A stretch of DNA of 64,000 nucleotides, taken from positions 10,181,501 through 10,245,500 of the forward strand of contig JAWUZG010000084.1 of the NCBI GenBank assembly GCA_036785705.1, written 5' to 3'. The first letter of the stretch is position 1. Each line of letters opens with the position of its first letter. The notes under the pieces were generated by a model. That model searched no databases and was not told the DNA's origin. It saw only the letters and a program-made list of their open reading frames with translations. This stretch comes from Acanthornis magna (Eukaryota; Chordata; Aves; Passeriformes; Acanthizidae). Positions 1 to 11,924 of this stretch are shown here, one piece after another. A program made the translations under genes and the position numbers.

Positions 1-3000
1 TGATCTCTTCTGTTAGGAAACCTTATAAAGAATTAAAGTGATGAGGAAGCAGTTTTCAGGCTTTGTTTTGCTGCACTGTGATCAAAAGTCCTATCCAGGA
101 GCACATTTGTAAAGCAGCTTGACAGACAAGCTCTTTTCTGACTACCACTAACATGACAAATCATGCAAAATTTTAAATTTAAGTCTTCCTATCAGTAGTA
201 TTTTTTAACATTGACTAGCAACTGAAAGCATAGCAAAGCAATTCCTAAATGAACACCCATTTTCTGTACTCTTGCTGATACAAGTTTTGTTCACCTTCAT
301 TCAGTAATGGCATAAAATAACCTGCTGAAGTGTAGTCTTTTTAAAAGCACAGAACCATACATGTGTTCCACAAACACTAATGAAGTGTTTTATATACAGT
401 GCAAATGAATATGCATCAGATTGCAGGCAAACCAGACAAAATAAGACAGGGCATGTCACTATGCATCATCCAAATAGCAGCTGCACCATTCTGGCTTTTA
501 ATAACTATTGCTAACTTGGTTAAATCAACAGAGGAATAAAAATGCTTAGCCTTTAGGAGAGAGCAGGTCAAGCTGTTCCCAGAACACAGCACTATTCGAG
601 TTGTAAACAGTGACTATTTGCTCTGAAGTCACTCACTTCCTTCAAAATGTGGCACTTGATCCTGATGGAGTTGTAGCTGCTTTAATGTCAGCATTCAAGT
701 ACCAAATCCTGGACTGTAAAACAGAATTTATAACATAATTGTAAACTTTTTGGCACCCAAAGTAAGCCCAAGAGGCTTTGACCAAATACCAGCCCCAGAC
801 AGAAGTAACAGTAGTAGTATTGCCTTTAACCGTGGTCAACATTTATACAGGCGGCAATGCAAGATCAATGCAAGTGATCAATTCTGCAAAGCCTGATTCT
901 CAAAAAGAGCACCTCTGCAGCGCAATTATTGCTATGGGCTTGCACATGCAATGTATAGACAATTCCACATGTGTTATCCACTACAGGCAACTTGCAGAGG
1001 CTCTTACAGGCCAGGGATTTTTTTATCTGCTTCTTTTTCACTAAGAAGTTGTGACCCCTGTATGATGTTACAACACCTTCCCTGTTGTTCCGTACCATTC
1101 ACCAAGACATGTAGCCTGATCCAATAGGAAGTCCCTGTTCCCCTCTAAATATTCTTCAGGGTATAACTTCCTGGGAACATCAGGAATGGTTCATCCACCA
1201 CACACATCCTTGTTTGTGTCACTCCTCTCGCAATGCCAATTCCTCAAAAGGCAGCTTTCCACGTGGTAAGTGGCCATTTGTGTTCACTGCCCAGGGGCCG
1301 CTGCTGTTCATCCTGGAGTGGTATTTTTAAAGCTTCTACTACAGACTCACCACTGGGCTCCCAGCAGCTGACTCTGCAGTTACACTGTCTCAGAATACAC
1401 ACAGGATGATTTCTCAACTGCTGCTTTCAATTTCTGGTTGTGACAAAGTAAATAGTAGGTAACAAGCATGTTTAAATTCGTTTCTCTTCGGGTTCTAACA
1501 ATCCCTACCAGGACAAAGACAAAATACTCAGCCTATCAGCTCACACTGTTCTACTCCCCCCAAACCAATTCAACAGGTTCATACATTCTATTCCTAAAAA
1601 GGCAAAAATTACTTTCATCTAATTTTGCAACTGCTGCCACAACACTCAAGCAGAACCATTAGCTAGAAAAAACCCCAGAGATTTCTTCTATTAAAAGTTG
1701 CTTCACACAGGAAAAAAACTGAACAGACACTTCATGCTTTCCTTTCTCTAGTGATATTTTGGTCCCCATTTTCATCTGCTTTTGCAAAAACAGAGAGACC
1801 AAGTATAGGAAAAGCTGAAAATTTTACTAGTCAGCATTTAAACCTCAGTCTGGAACTTAACTATCAGGTCAGTCAAGTTGTGAGCAAAAGCCCTCCTCAC
1901 CCCTGTCAACATTTCACATTGTGTATCTTGCAGTTCCTCCCGTGGAGGCTGATGTAATCCAATGCATTTTAGGCCCTGTTTTGAGGCAAGTTTTAAGCAC
2001 ACAATAAATGCACACAGGCCAATTGATGGCAGTCTGGTCCTACAGCAGCAATCTGCACTTCACAGCCATTCCCATTATTTCTCATGCAGGGCTTCTCTTG
2101 CCTGTGGGCAAATGTTCAATAGTTTGTAGATTAAAATTCGATGGGCAGGCTCTGTAACCCAAGGTCCTCTGAACAAACTCTGGGATGCTGTTAGTGTTTC
2201 ACTTTACAAACTCTTAATTCCTCATAGCTACTTCTATCTGTGGGCTTCACTGGAGGCTGCTTTGTATCAGTCTAACTTACAGTGAGACCTCAGCAAGTGC
2301 TGACGTGGATGACAAGCTCTTTCAGTTTTAGGTCACCTTTTGCTGGTTAAATTGTATTATTTTCTGTGAATTCCATACACCAAAGTTTTATCCTCAGTTA
2401 AAAGGTTTTGGGAGCAATATAAAATGTTTATATTGTCACTAATAATTTATTAGAAATTAAAGTGAAATAAAATAATTACTTGGTTCTAACCGTCCTCAGG
2501 GTTTTCTTTTCTTTTAAACTGCAATAAAATTTCTTATTTTAAAGAACAGCTACAATAAAAATATCTGAATGTGCTTCACCACATCATGTGATACACGTGG
2601 CATAACAGAGTATACCAATTTCCCCAGAAAGAAACCTTACTAAATATTTAATCCTCACTAAAATCAACACACGATCTCATAACTATTATCATGTCTAGTC
2701 AAAGCAAGACCACATTGAAAATCTAATGAACTGCTAATATGAACATGGGTAACAAGATACAACAGTGAAACCTCTATGGAATATCAGATGATAAAACCTG
2801 GGGCTCCACTCAGCAGCTGCTATGTAGATTATTAGGAACACATCATTAATAGCTTGGAACAGTAGTTCATATATGTACCGTTTTATTTAGAAACAAAACC
2901 TGATGCAACTAACAGGGCACCAAAAGGCTGATTTCAGCAATGTTCCTTTTGAATCTGGATTTCCATAGGGAGATGAACAAGCAGATTCGTTTTTACAGGG

Positions 3001-5123
3001 ACATGATGTAATATCTGCTTTATCCAGGTCCCTCTTTTACAATATGAGGCCACATTATTTCTTAGAGTTTTTATAGAGTTTCCACTTTGAACTATACACT
3101 ACCTGTACCGTGTGTGTACATATATTTACATACTCTTTGAATATACACTACTTGTTCATGTCACTATTTTTCATTACAAAGGGCATGGAATTTTTAGTTT
3201 AGTGCACTGCAAAGTTTAAATCAAACTTCTCAGTAAGAGATTCAGGGCACATGCTCATTAATGCAGGAACGAACATTTCTGGAAACCTGGTAATTTTACA
3301 TACCAGTAAAGAGTGTAATTAGTCTATAAGGTGTTTTTAATAAAAGTATTTAAAAATAATTATATTCTTCTTATATAAGCACATTTAATTTACTAGCTTT
3401 AACATAGTGGAGTTGTTTAGATGTCCAGTGATTGTAAAATCTCCATGGGCTTTCTTTTAAAGCCCAGCAGCTGCAAAAAACCTCAAGCAGTGCCAAGTGC
3501 AGCTCTGCTTTTGCTCAGAGACCGAGGCCAACTTTAGAGTTAAAAGCTGCACCACTAATGTGCTAAACTAAACTGTTTCAGCTAGGGATTCAACTGCACT
3601 CTCACTCCATGAGTTAATCAGGAATTAGCAAATCCTAATGCTGTATCTTCTAAAAAGTGTAGCTAAACCCTCACCCATTGCACAAAAAGTAGGATTCACT
3701 CCATCCACCATCACATCTGCAATGGAGAACATGGCAGATATTTTATCAATTCATCATCATGGCTTAAAAGTATTTATGACAAAAAAAAATAGTGGCACAC
3801 ACAGTAAAGCTGCATGAGAAAAGTAAGACTGTAAACAAAAGCTTTGAACATCTAAAGTAAGAATTACAATAACCCAGTAACAATTAAGTGAAACAGGTTA
3901 AGACTAACAAAACAGGCATTTAAATATGCAAAAGTATTTCTATATTTGTTATTGTATTATATATATTATAAACCATACTCCTGTGTAGAGTCAGAAACAA
4001 ATGTGCCTAAATATTAAAAAGGATATTTTATATTTTAATCCACAATGAAATCTGATTAATTTCCCAACTGCCATATGGCTGGTACATACTATCAACTGGT
4101 CACACTGTTAGTGAACATTACCAAAGTTTTACTAACAGTACAGAGACACTGAGATACTCTCAATTCTACAGTGTCTTCATTTTGGTGGTGTCAGAACTAG
4201 TGAGTATGGCTTTGTTTCTAGTTTTCCCAGAGTTTTTGCTAAAAACAACTACCCCTCATTTACACTGGGTTTAAGCAAGCTAATCATAGAAACAGAACTC
4301 TGGCACTCGGTTGAAGAACAAACAGAAAAGGTGTCTCCCTAGCTGGTGGCTACCAAAGAGAAAATATTTTTTTATCCAAATAAGCGTGCATGACTTATAA
4401 TTTGGGTACTCCCAGAGGAATAAAACCCAGGATATTAATGTATGAAAAGGCCACGTGCCCCTCCTACTGCCAGACTTCATCCAGGCAAGTCAGTGGGTTA
4501 TTTCACACGGAATTCACGTATTACTGACAGCTTTGTGAACTAAAACACAAACTGCTCAAGTATAGACGTCAGAACAATATAAACAGCATATCAAATGCCT
4601 TCCGCCAATCCTCCCCACAGCCCTGTTACAGGTTATTCCTTCGCGATGCATACAGAGACCTCAGACAACGCAGCCCATTCACCCAAAACTTGTCACTTTG
4701 TCTCCGACCCGCACTTGAGACGTGGCAGACTTGTGTTTTCAGAGCAAACAAAAGGACTTCGCCGACTTTTAGCCACTACCTCCCCCCGCACCAGCGCTCA
4801 GCTCCCGGGATGTCAGCACTCCGAGAGCCCAGGAGGCGCAAGCCGCGGTACCGCTCCCAGCCCGGGGGTGCCGGCACATGTTGACAGAAGGGGCCCCGTT
4901 CGTCCCCTCCCCGCACACAGACCCTTCTCCAGCCCCCAGGAGCAAACAGCCCCGGCCGGGGAGGCGAGAGGCCCGGCCGAGCCCGGCCTCGGGCGCTTCC
5001 CGGGCGGGGGCCGAGGCGGGCAGGGCTCCCGTGGCCGCGGGTCCGCGGGGCCCTCCCCGGGCCCGACCACCGCCGCGCCCCGGCCCGGCGCACCCCGGCA
5101 GCCCCAGCCGCCCCCGAGCTCAC
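1..5123 (-). other. SPTY2D1: SPTY2D1 intron 1 (partial, runs off left edge)
   Basis: This stretch lies immediately 3' of the exon 1 splice donor on the minus strand (GTGAGC, plus-strand positions 5118-5123), so it is intron 1 of SPTY2D1. Most of it is AT-rich with frequent stops in all frames. I looked on the minus strand for the lysine-rich second exon expected of SPT2-domain proteins and for the long third exon, and saw neither. They must therefore lie beyond the left edge. No clear repeats or other genes are visible here. The last 300 bases, approaching exon 1, are the GC-rich inner side of the CpG island. Confidence 0.7.
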
Positions 5124-5183
5124 CGGCACCGCGTTCAGCCCCTGCTGCTCCGAGGCCATCACGAGAATGTTGCGGAAATCCAT
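5124..5183 (-). CDS. SPTY2D1: SPTY2D1 coding exon 1 (partial gene, N-terminal 20 residues)
   Basis: SPTY2D1 (SPT2) is a nuclear histone H3-H4 chaperone that also contributes to rRNA transcription. Here only the first coding exon is present. It encodes 20 residues beginning MDFRNILVMAS and ending LNAVP, closely resembling the N-terminus I recall for vertebrate SPTY2D1 (MDFREIL..AS..QG...VP). The ATG at 5183 has a good Kozak context, with G at -3 and G at +4. The exon ends in phase 0 at a consensus donor (GTGAGC), at the same residue, after VP, where I recall the human exon 1 ending. The frame stays open past the donor into GC-rich intron, giving a spurious 135-codon ORF that should not be read as the protein. 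A CpG island and a TATA box lie just upstream. The remaining several hundred residues, including the C-terminal SPT2 domain, are outside the window. Identification rests on a short stretch plus gene order beside TMEM86A. Confidence 0.85.
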
Positions 5184-5270
5184 GGCCGGGCCGGAACACG
5201 GGGGGCTACCGCAGCAGCCCCGCTCACACCGCCCGCTGCCCCCCGCCCGCCGCCCGCTCGGCCCCGCTCG
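5184..5270 (-). other. SPTY2D1: SPTY2D1 5' UTR (predicted)
   Basis: A GC-rich leader between the start codon and the transcription start predicted about 25-30 bp downstream of the TATA box. The upstream limit near 5270 is an inference from TATA spacing and is not otherwise marked in the sequence. Confidence 0.5.
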
Positions 5271-5292
5271 CTTCCGCCCGCTGCCGCCTACC

Positions 5293-5301
5293 CTTTATAT
5301 A
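5293..5301 (-). promoter_or_regulatory. SPTY2D1: TATA box of SPTY2D1
   Basis: Read on the minus strand this is TATATAAAG, a strong TATA match embedded in otherwise GC-rich sequence about 110 bp upstream of the SPTY2D1 ATG. The plus strand of the same site reads TATATAA, so the element could in principle work in either direction. Just upstream (5319-5330) the minus strand reads GGGGAAGTGACG, which resembles an ETS site overlapping a half CRE. Confidence 0.6.
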
Positions 5302-5578
5302 ACCTCGCCTGGCGCCGGCGTCACTTCCCCTGTGGCGGAGCCTCGCCACGGGAAACGGGGCTGGAAAGGGGAGGGGAACGAGAGAGATGGCTCTCGGGAG
5401 CCCCGCAGGACAGCGGGGCGGGGATTTGCGGCGGGGGCGGCCTTTTGAGACCACCGGGGCCGCCCCCGCCCTGCCCGGGCCGGCCCTGCTCACAGCCCCC
5501 CGCTCACAGCTGGCGCCGGTGCTGGCGATTGTCCCTCCGCCCACCTCGGCTTACCCCTGGAACCCCTTGGAGAAAGGC

Positions 5579-5880
5579 TGTTTGCGAGGGCATGGGGTGA
5601 CGGGACAAGGGGTGATGGCTTCAAACCGACTGAGGGTAGGTTTAGATTAGTCATCTGGAAGAAATTCTTTACTGTGAGGGTGGTGAGGCACCGGAACAAG
5701 TTGCCCAGAGAAGCTGTGGATGCCCCGTCCCTGGAAGAGTTCAAGGCCAGGTTGGATGGGGCTTGGGACAACCTGGTCTAGTTGAAGGTGTCCCTTCCCA
5801 CAACAGTGGGGTCAGAACTAGATGATCTTTAAGGTCCCTTCCAACTCAAACCATTCTGTGATTCTATGATTCTATGATTA
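5579..5880 (+). mobile_element. CR1 LINE, 5'-truncated 3' end
   Basis: This is the 3' end of an avian CR1 non-LTR retrotransposon in plus orientation. Recognisable landmarks in order are the block around GACAAGGGGTGATGGCTTCA, the AAGAAATTCTTTACTGTGAG block, TTGCCCAGAGAAGCTGTGGA, the GATGATCTTTAAGGTCCCTT segment, and a terminal run of ATTCTATG octamers ending at 5880. It is truncated at the 5' end, as most CR1 copies are, and keeps no open reading frame. It lies about 310 bp upstream of the predicted SPTY2D1 start site. The 5' limit is uncertain by about 20 bp. Confidence 0.93.
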
Positions 5881-7389
5881 TGACCCCCGAAATTGGCATA
5901 AGGATGTGTCAATAAAACCAATAACTCCTACTTTTTTCTTTTTTCCAATAGCAACTCTTTCAGTGACAGAATTGTGGGGTTTTGAAGGGAAAAAGCCTTT
6001 TGGGGCAATGGCCAGTAGCTCCAAGTGCACCCTGACACCTGCCCCCATCCCTCCTGCATTCCCAGCTGCCAGCTTGGCCCTGAGTGGTCATCAGCCAGGC
6101 AGAAATCCTGTAACAGAGGAGGAATATGGATTAAGTTTCCTTAGCAATCTTTCTTAGCTTACCGAGGCTTCAGCGTCGGTGCTTGGCTTGCAGGGGTGTC
6201 ACAGTTAACATCAGCAGGGTGCTCCCAGCTGCAGGAATACTGCCTGATAAGCAGGGCTCCCAGGAGCGATGCTGACCATCAGAGTGGCCAAACAAAATGC
6301 TCTGTGTGTGTGTATGTGAAATATTTTTCTAAGTCTGACAACCCAGAAAATTGTGCAAGAATACCAGCTGATGGAAGACTCTTCCCTTGCATTGGTTATC
6401 AGCTCATTTCCTGGATCAGTCATGTGAGATCCATCTGACAAAAATTCCTCTACTACACATTGCTTCTCATAGAAACATGGGCAGTGAAAGGAAGCTTTTT
6501 CCCTTCATTTAATCCTTCTTTAGCATAAATTCTTTAACATTGCTAGTACTTGATAACTCTTTACAGTTCCTCCAGTTCTTTCCTGCCTTTTCCAGTTTCC
6601 CTTTGCCTCTTCAGTGCCCTCACTTTTTTGTCATATCTGATGTTCCCTTCTGGGCATAGCGGTAAGCCACATTGCAGCCTGGTGTAAAGATGCCCAGTGA
6701 TGTCTTAGCTGAGGGGAGGAACAGGACAATTTATTTGAGCCAGGCACTGCACCACTTAACTTGCAGTGCCTTTGTAGTTCTTGATCTACAGGAGATCCAA
6801 GTTGTTCCTGTAATGCTTGCTCTGGTATCTCTGCATGGCATCACTCTGTGCAGGGTGGACAGTCCTCCTGACCTTGCACTGCCTTTTTTTGGGACAGTCC
6901 TGATTTAACACCTTATTCTGTAGGAACTTAATCCTTCTCTCTTTCACCCTTTCTATTTTCATCTCCATTCACTGACCTTTTACTTCCAACCCAGACCTGG
7001 TCACCTCTTCTGGTTCCTGCCCTCTTTGTATTATGACTTTCTTAAAATTAAGACTTTCTAGTTGGCCTCTTCACAGGCAGTTAGTGCTTCATCAATTTTC
7101 TTCTCATTTTTGGCATTGTGTTTCCCTCTGTGCTACTGTCTATAAGGTTCTGATGCTATTTTCTGGCAGTCTTATCTCCTACCTCATCGCTGCTGTGGTG
7201 CTTTCATCAGAATTTCCCTGCTCTGGCTTGAATTTCTGGTATCTCCACTGCTCCCTTCCTTGAGAGGCTTTTAGTATGACTCAGGTTTCTGTATGACAAC
7301 AGCACTGACAGAGCGATGATTGTTGCTCTTTGACTTTTGTGCTTGCTTGCTTTGGTCCACGTTAGAGTTGGCAGGAGCACTTGGCTAAA
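5881..7389. other. Intergenic, no recognised feature
   Basis: The stretch from about 6480 to 7260 is pyrimidine-rich on the plus strand and could be an old, decayed repeat, but I could not match it to a family. A short GT run (6302-6315) is present. Open frames here are short and show no recognisable domain. Confidence 0.5.
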
Positions 7390-7478
7390 TGCAATCCTCA
7401 TTCTGCTGACTGCAATCCTCAAGATGAGTGGAGAAAATCTCTCCCTGCATCTAAAAGAGGAAGTACAACCAGCCCAGG

Positions 7479-7734
7479 TGTAGTTGCACTGTTTTAGAAC
7501 TCTTTCTGTTCTTTCTCAGAAAGAACAGAGATAAGCTGCATTCTTTTACTTTCTCAATCTCTGTGTTTGGTATTAGGTGTTATTTAGCTGTGACCAATGG
7601 TTTTAGAAGGTGGATTCTTTACTGACCAATAGTTGCTAGAATATTAATGAATATAAAAGAGCTTTCTTGTAAATAAAGTTTCCCTTTCACCATCTTGAGT
7701 TGGTCTACTTGAATTCTCTCTACCAGCCCCTGCA
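7479..7734 (+). mobile_element. Solo-LTR-like remnant of an endogenous retrovirus
   Basis: The block has retroviral LTR architecture in plus orientation: two CCAAT boxes in similar contexts (7594-7598 and 7626-7630), a TATA box (TATAAAA, 7652-7658) and a polyadenylation signal (AATAAA, 7672-7677) only about 14 bp further on, which fits a short R region. A pyrimidine-rich U5-like end stops at TGCA (7731-7734). The layout resembles LTRs common in bird genomes. No primer-binding site, gag, pol or env sequence follows, so it is a solo LTR, and it has no coding potential. The start near the TG at 7479 is a guess. The 10-mer TGCAATCCTC occurs at 7411 and again at 7731, so the real left end may be nearer 7420. 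Confidence 0.6.
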
Positions 7735-7740
7735 ATCCTC

Positions 7741-9439
7741 GAAAAATCTAAAGCCACACCCAGGGAATGGCATTGCAGCTGTCTGTTGTGTGTCACTCTT
7801 GGGAAACCCTTAACCACAGTTGTTACGTTTTCCTGTAAATGACAATACCATGACATCACATCCCTCAGCAGAGGGGATTTACATCCTCTGTTTCTCCAAT
7901 GGGAGAAATAATAGCATTGTGTAAATGTGTGCTGTGGGCATTTTATGGGGCAGTAGCAAGCGACGCTGAGCAGTGCTGGGATTCCCAGACTGCCCCCGTG
8001 GCATTTAAACCCAGACCCAGCACAACTTACACGTCAGCACAGTGCCTTGATGTGGCCCAGCCCCTTTTGGCAGACACGCAACAGCAAATGGGAACCTCCG
8101 TGCTGTGTGTGCCTGTACCTCTGTCCTCCCCGTGTCTTAAATCCCTTCCCAAATTGTGTTCACTCATCACAATCTCTGCTTATGTTTATAATATGATGAA
8201 CAGATCCAGACTAGGCTTGCCAGGACTCCCAACTCCAGCTAGTCTGTCAGCAACAAAAGAGGAAACAACTTTGTGCTTTTAAGCCAAACTGATGTTTCTA
8301 TAAAGTACAAACCAGGACAGAAAATGTTTCTTCCTCTTTTTGTAACTGTGATCTGTCTGATTCTGTACATGTTTAACATCACCCAATTAAGAGAATTGTA
8401 AAAGTCTGAGAATTTAAAACTACATCTTCCAGAAAACCAATACAACGCCTCTCAAATCTCCTATCCTTCCTCTCAAACCTATAATTTGTGCTGCAAAAAG
8501 TTCAGACAGATTTATTATTTTTGTGTGTACATTTTTAAGCAAGAACTTGGCTAAGTTTTATTTTTATTAAATACCTTCACTTTAGGATATTACTTGGGAC
8601 TAGAACTGTTTAGAAAAGACTTAGACAATACGAGACAATATTCCACAAGAAAGTGTCTCCAAGTTTTTAATCAGCTGTGCTCAACAATAGCTCAGCCCCA
8701 GCCATGCACACTTCAGGCATGTGACTAATCCTATTAACTTGAAGTGAAGTGTATTAAAGTGTTTAAAGGATTAGAGTCTTAATTACAGGCCATCTGCAGA
8801 GGTCAAATATCAAAGGCTGTTCAGAGCCTGAGTTTTAGCATTTTCTGAATGAGTGAATGAGTAATATTTGTGTGAGTTCCCCTTTCTCCTTTTCATCCAG
8901 CATCCTTTCTGCATAGAGTTTAATGGATGTTCCAATATGGCCTTTACTAACTGAGCTGAATCATCCTGATGTCCAGCAGGCAGGTCTCCATATCATCAGC
9001 TGTTTAGACATTAGCAGAGCTGCCATATATGTCTAAAGAAATTTAGGACTTGGAAAGCATGAATTTGAACAAATAAAGTTTGCATATTGTGGTGCCAGCC
9101 TACTTTATAGCTACTTCTGATTTGAATTTTTAATCACTAAGACTTTTTTCCTTATGATATATTAAACAGAAATGGAAAGGAAGAGTCTTGGGAGGTCAAT
9201 TAGCTGGTATGGACAACGTATAATGCAGACATCTAACTTAGACACCTTAATTATGGCCTTTGGCTCCAAACAGGAATATCGGAAAAACAGGGACGGAGAT
9301 TGCTTTCTTCCTCCCACCCAAAAAGCAGGATCAATTCCATTAGGTAATTTCTGACAGACACTTGTTCAATCTGCATTTGAAAACTCAGAAACCAAGGCTG
9401 TAATTCCCTATGTAATTCTCTCATCTTTTTTTTTTTTTC
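7741..9439. other. Intergenic, no recognised feature
   Basis: AT-rich, non-repetitive sequence with only short frames. A poly-T tract at 9427-9439 marks the right border, next to the antisense LINE. Confidence 0.5.
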
Positions 9440-10300
9440 ATCTGCACCTTGAAAAAGCTGTTTCTAATATCTAACCCAGATCTCTGTTGCCCACTGAGCC
9501 TTTTCAACCAATGAGAAGACTTTATTGTCCTCTCCCTTAGACACACAGTGCACATATTTAGGGCTGTCCTACTAGGTCTCCCCTTTCTCTGGGATAAACC
9601 ACTCCAATTCCTCCAATGCTTCCTCATAAAACCTCTAATTCTCTATTCTATCCCAAGCAGAATACAATACCCCAACTGAAGGTTTTCTAGCTCCAAGCAT
9701 GACAGAAGAATGGCTTCATTTGCCTGGCAAACAATATTCCTTTTTATGTAGCTCCCAGTGCTTTTTGCCCTTTTTGTAGTGGCATGGCTGATTCCTGTTT
9801 GGTTTGTGATCCATGCTAACCACTAAGACAGTTTATACAGTGATGCTATCAGACCAGTAATTCCACAACCTGTATTTGTGACGTTGGTAATTCTGCAGAG
9901 AGTGAAAGCACATCCTTTGAATTACTTCCTTTCCCCCTACTGTAACTTGCCAAGTGTATTGAGATCCTAGCCCTGTCCTCCAACACTTCTTGTCCCTCCC
10001 AGCCAGTGAGGCTGGCAAGAAAGTTGTCTGTTCTGCCATCTAAATTATTTAATGAAAATATCAGATTGGTCATAGTCCTGCAGAATTCTGCTTGCTGTGT
10101 CCAACCAAGTTAACAACATACTCCTCTTAAATATTCCAGTCCAATTTACATCCAGTCTATACTCATCCATTTGTGTTTTTCTGGACTTGCTTGTGAGAGG
10201 GATGGCCATGTGAGACAGTGTTAGGAGCCATTCTAAAACCAAGAGTTGGAAATGAGGCTGCTTGACATAATTTATTCTAGGCAAAGTAATCTCTGTGACA
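9440..10300 (-). mobile_element. Ancient CR1/L3-type LINE fragment, antisense, heavily decayed
   Basis: On the plus strand this stretch reads like the reverse complement of an old amniote CR1/L3-type LINE. The recognisable series of segments is, in order: GGGATAAACCACTCCAATTC followed by a CTTCCTCATAA block (about 9590-9630), AATACAATACCCCAACTGAA (about 9661), a block around TTTGTGATCCATGCTAACCA (about 9803), ATCCTAGCCCTGTCCTCCAA (about 9963), AATGAAAATATCAGATTGGT (about 10052), and a GTGAGACAGTGTTAGGAGCC segment (about 10211). The last corresponds on the minus strand to a decayed reverse-transcriptase motif of the kind FSKAFDTVSH. Stops and indels break every frame. The match is from memory of the consensus; the subfamily was not determined and the borders are approximate. 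Confidence 0.75.
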
Positions 10301-11924
10301 CTAATTTCTTTTCTAGGTTCTTAAATGTGTCAGTGGAGGGAGAGGTTTAACTCCAGCACCTCATTGTTTAATGACTCAGCAGGTCACAAAACAGGTACAG
10401 CTTCCTAACACAGGAATGCAAGCAAAAGAGAACTTGAATTCCTCTGTATGTCATCAAAAATTGTTGTCATCTAACATGTATATATATTTCAAATCCAGAG
10501 CAATCACAAAATATCACTTTTACATTGCTGTGCACTGAGAACAGAAACAAACTGTCAAGAAACAAACTTCCCTAGTCATTAAAAGTGATTTCAAGTAACT
10601 GTCTTGGATTCTTTTAGGACAATTTTCAGCTTCATGCTTTAAACACAGGCAATGAAACTTTTTAGTCCAGGGATAGGTGCAAACAAACACAGTGGCACTC
10701 CACCAAGCAGTTTCCTGTGTCACACTGTGACTGCCTGTGAACACTCAGCCTACCCCAAGGTCAATGGATAAACTGTATTGTGAGGGTGAAGAAATGGGCC
10801 CTGTGGACCACCCATCAATCCAGGACTCTACTGATAAAAATACTGGCATCTTCATGAAAAACATGAACAAAAAGTAGATCTGGCAGAAAGTGAGGGTAAT
10901 GATACTGAATAACATTAGCTGGTGGAATAGCTGTATCTGCAAAGTATTTTCCTAACCAGGGAAGAAAGAAGATCAAGAATGGAAAGAAGAAAACCCCAAA
11001 CCAATTAGCTGTGTAGCTTATTCAGTATTTAAGTTAACAAAAGTATCTTTAAAGTTGCTAAACATGTCAAAAATCCCAAAAGATAAGTGTATGGGAAATA
11101 GACAAAAATAACACCCCTGTAATATGTAGTCATATTGTTTTATGAGAAAAAACCTCTTTCCCAAAGTTGCTAAAAAAAAGGCTATGAAAGGAAATCACCA
11201 TTGCTGTAAATGTGGGAAAAAACCAGTATTTAAACTTTGAACAGCAGCCATGTGCCCAGATATCAAGGAGTTAACAGGAAAGCAAACAACACATGTAAGA
11301 CAGACTGCAGAGCAGTAAGGGCTTTCCTCTATGACAGGATTATGCTGATTTTAGATCACTGGAGAAACGTGAGACATTGGTAAGAGCATCCCAGATGAGA
11401 AAACACAGACTGAGAGACAACTGCCTCAGTTCAGAAGCCGTTTCCAGCAGGTCCATCATTCCATGCTGGCAAGCTCGCTGTCCTGGGCACTGCCCCTAAC
11501 CAATCCCCCGTCTGCATTTCATCCGAGCTCCCAACTAAGAGACCAACTGGAATGTAATCGCTGAGAAATGGGTATTACAAGTGCATGGGAAGCCACAGTC
11601 AGCACTGCTGAGTAGCTGTGAGTGCCACATGTACATACAGAGATATGCACATAGGCTGGCTGTACAGCTGCTTTGGCAAGGTGTCCCTCTCTGTCCCCAT
11701 CTCACATGGCAGGCAGCATTCCCAAAAGGATGTCGTGCAGTGTCACTGCCGGCTTCTCATCCACACGCCAGCTCATATAACCGCTAAGAGGAGTTGGTTC
11801 CTTCGGCTGGGGAACGAGGGAATAAATGAGAGATAAGAACTGAAAACAAGGCTAGAAGTGACGCAGTTGCAGTTGGGAAATGAAGGCTCCATCCCATGGG
11901 AGCCGCTGATGGGCAGGGGCGGGT
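10301..11924. other. Intergenic, no recognised feature
   Basis: Mostly AT-rich single-copy-looking sequence. No exon, RNA gene or repeat was recognised. Confidence 0.5.

Larger units (their letters stand above)
4790..5560. promoter_or_regulatory. SPTY2D1: CpG island at the SPTY2D1 promoter
   Basis: Dense CpG dinucleotides and very high GC content rise abruptly out of AT-rich intron sequence and end just before the CR1 copy. The island spans the promoter, exon 1 and the start of intron 1. Several long open frames on both strands here (for example 4595-5302, 4878-5600, 5224-5544) are explained by the scarcity of stop codons in GC-rich DNA; they have low-complexity Pro/Arg/Ala/Gly translations. 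Boundaries are by eye. Confidence 0.8.

Noticed and set aside
4776..5183. 135-codon minus-strand frame starting at the SPTY2D1 ATG
   Set aside because: Only the first 20 codons are exon; a consensus donor follows and the rest is GC-rich intron read-through.
4595..5600. Plus-strand frames of 235 and 240 codons over the SPTY2D1 promoter
   Set aside because: Pro/Arg/Ala-rich shadow frames of the CpG island with no known domain.
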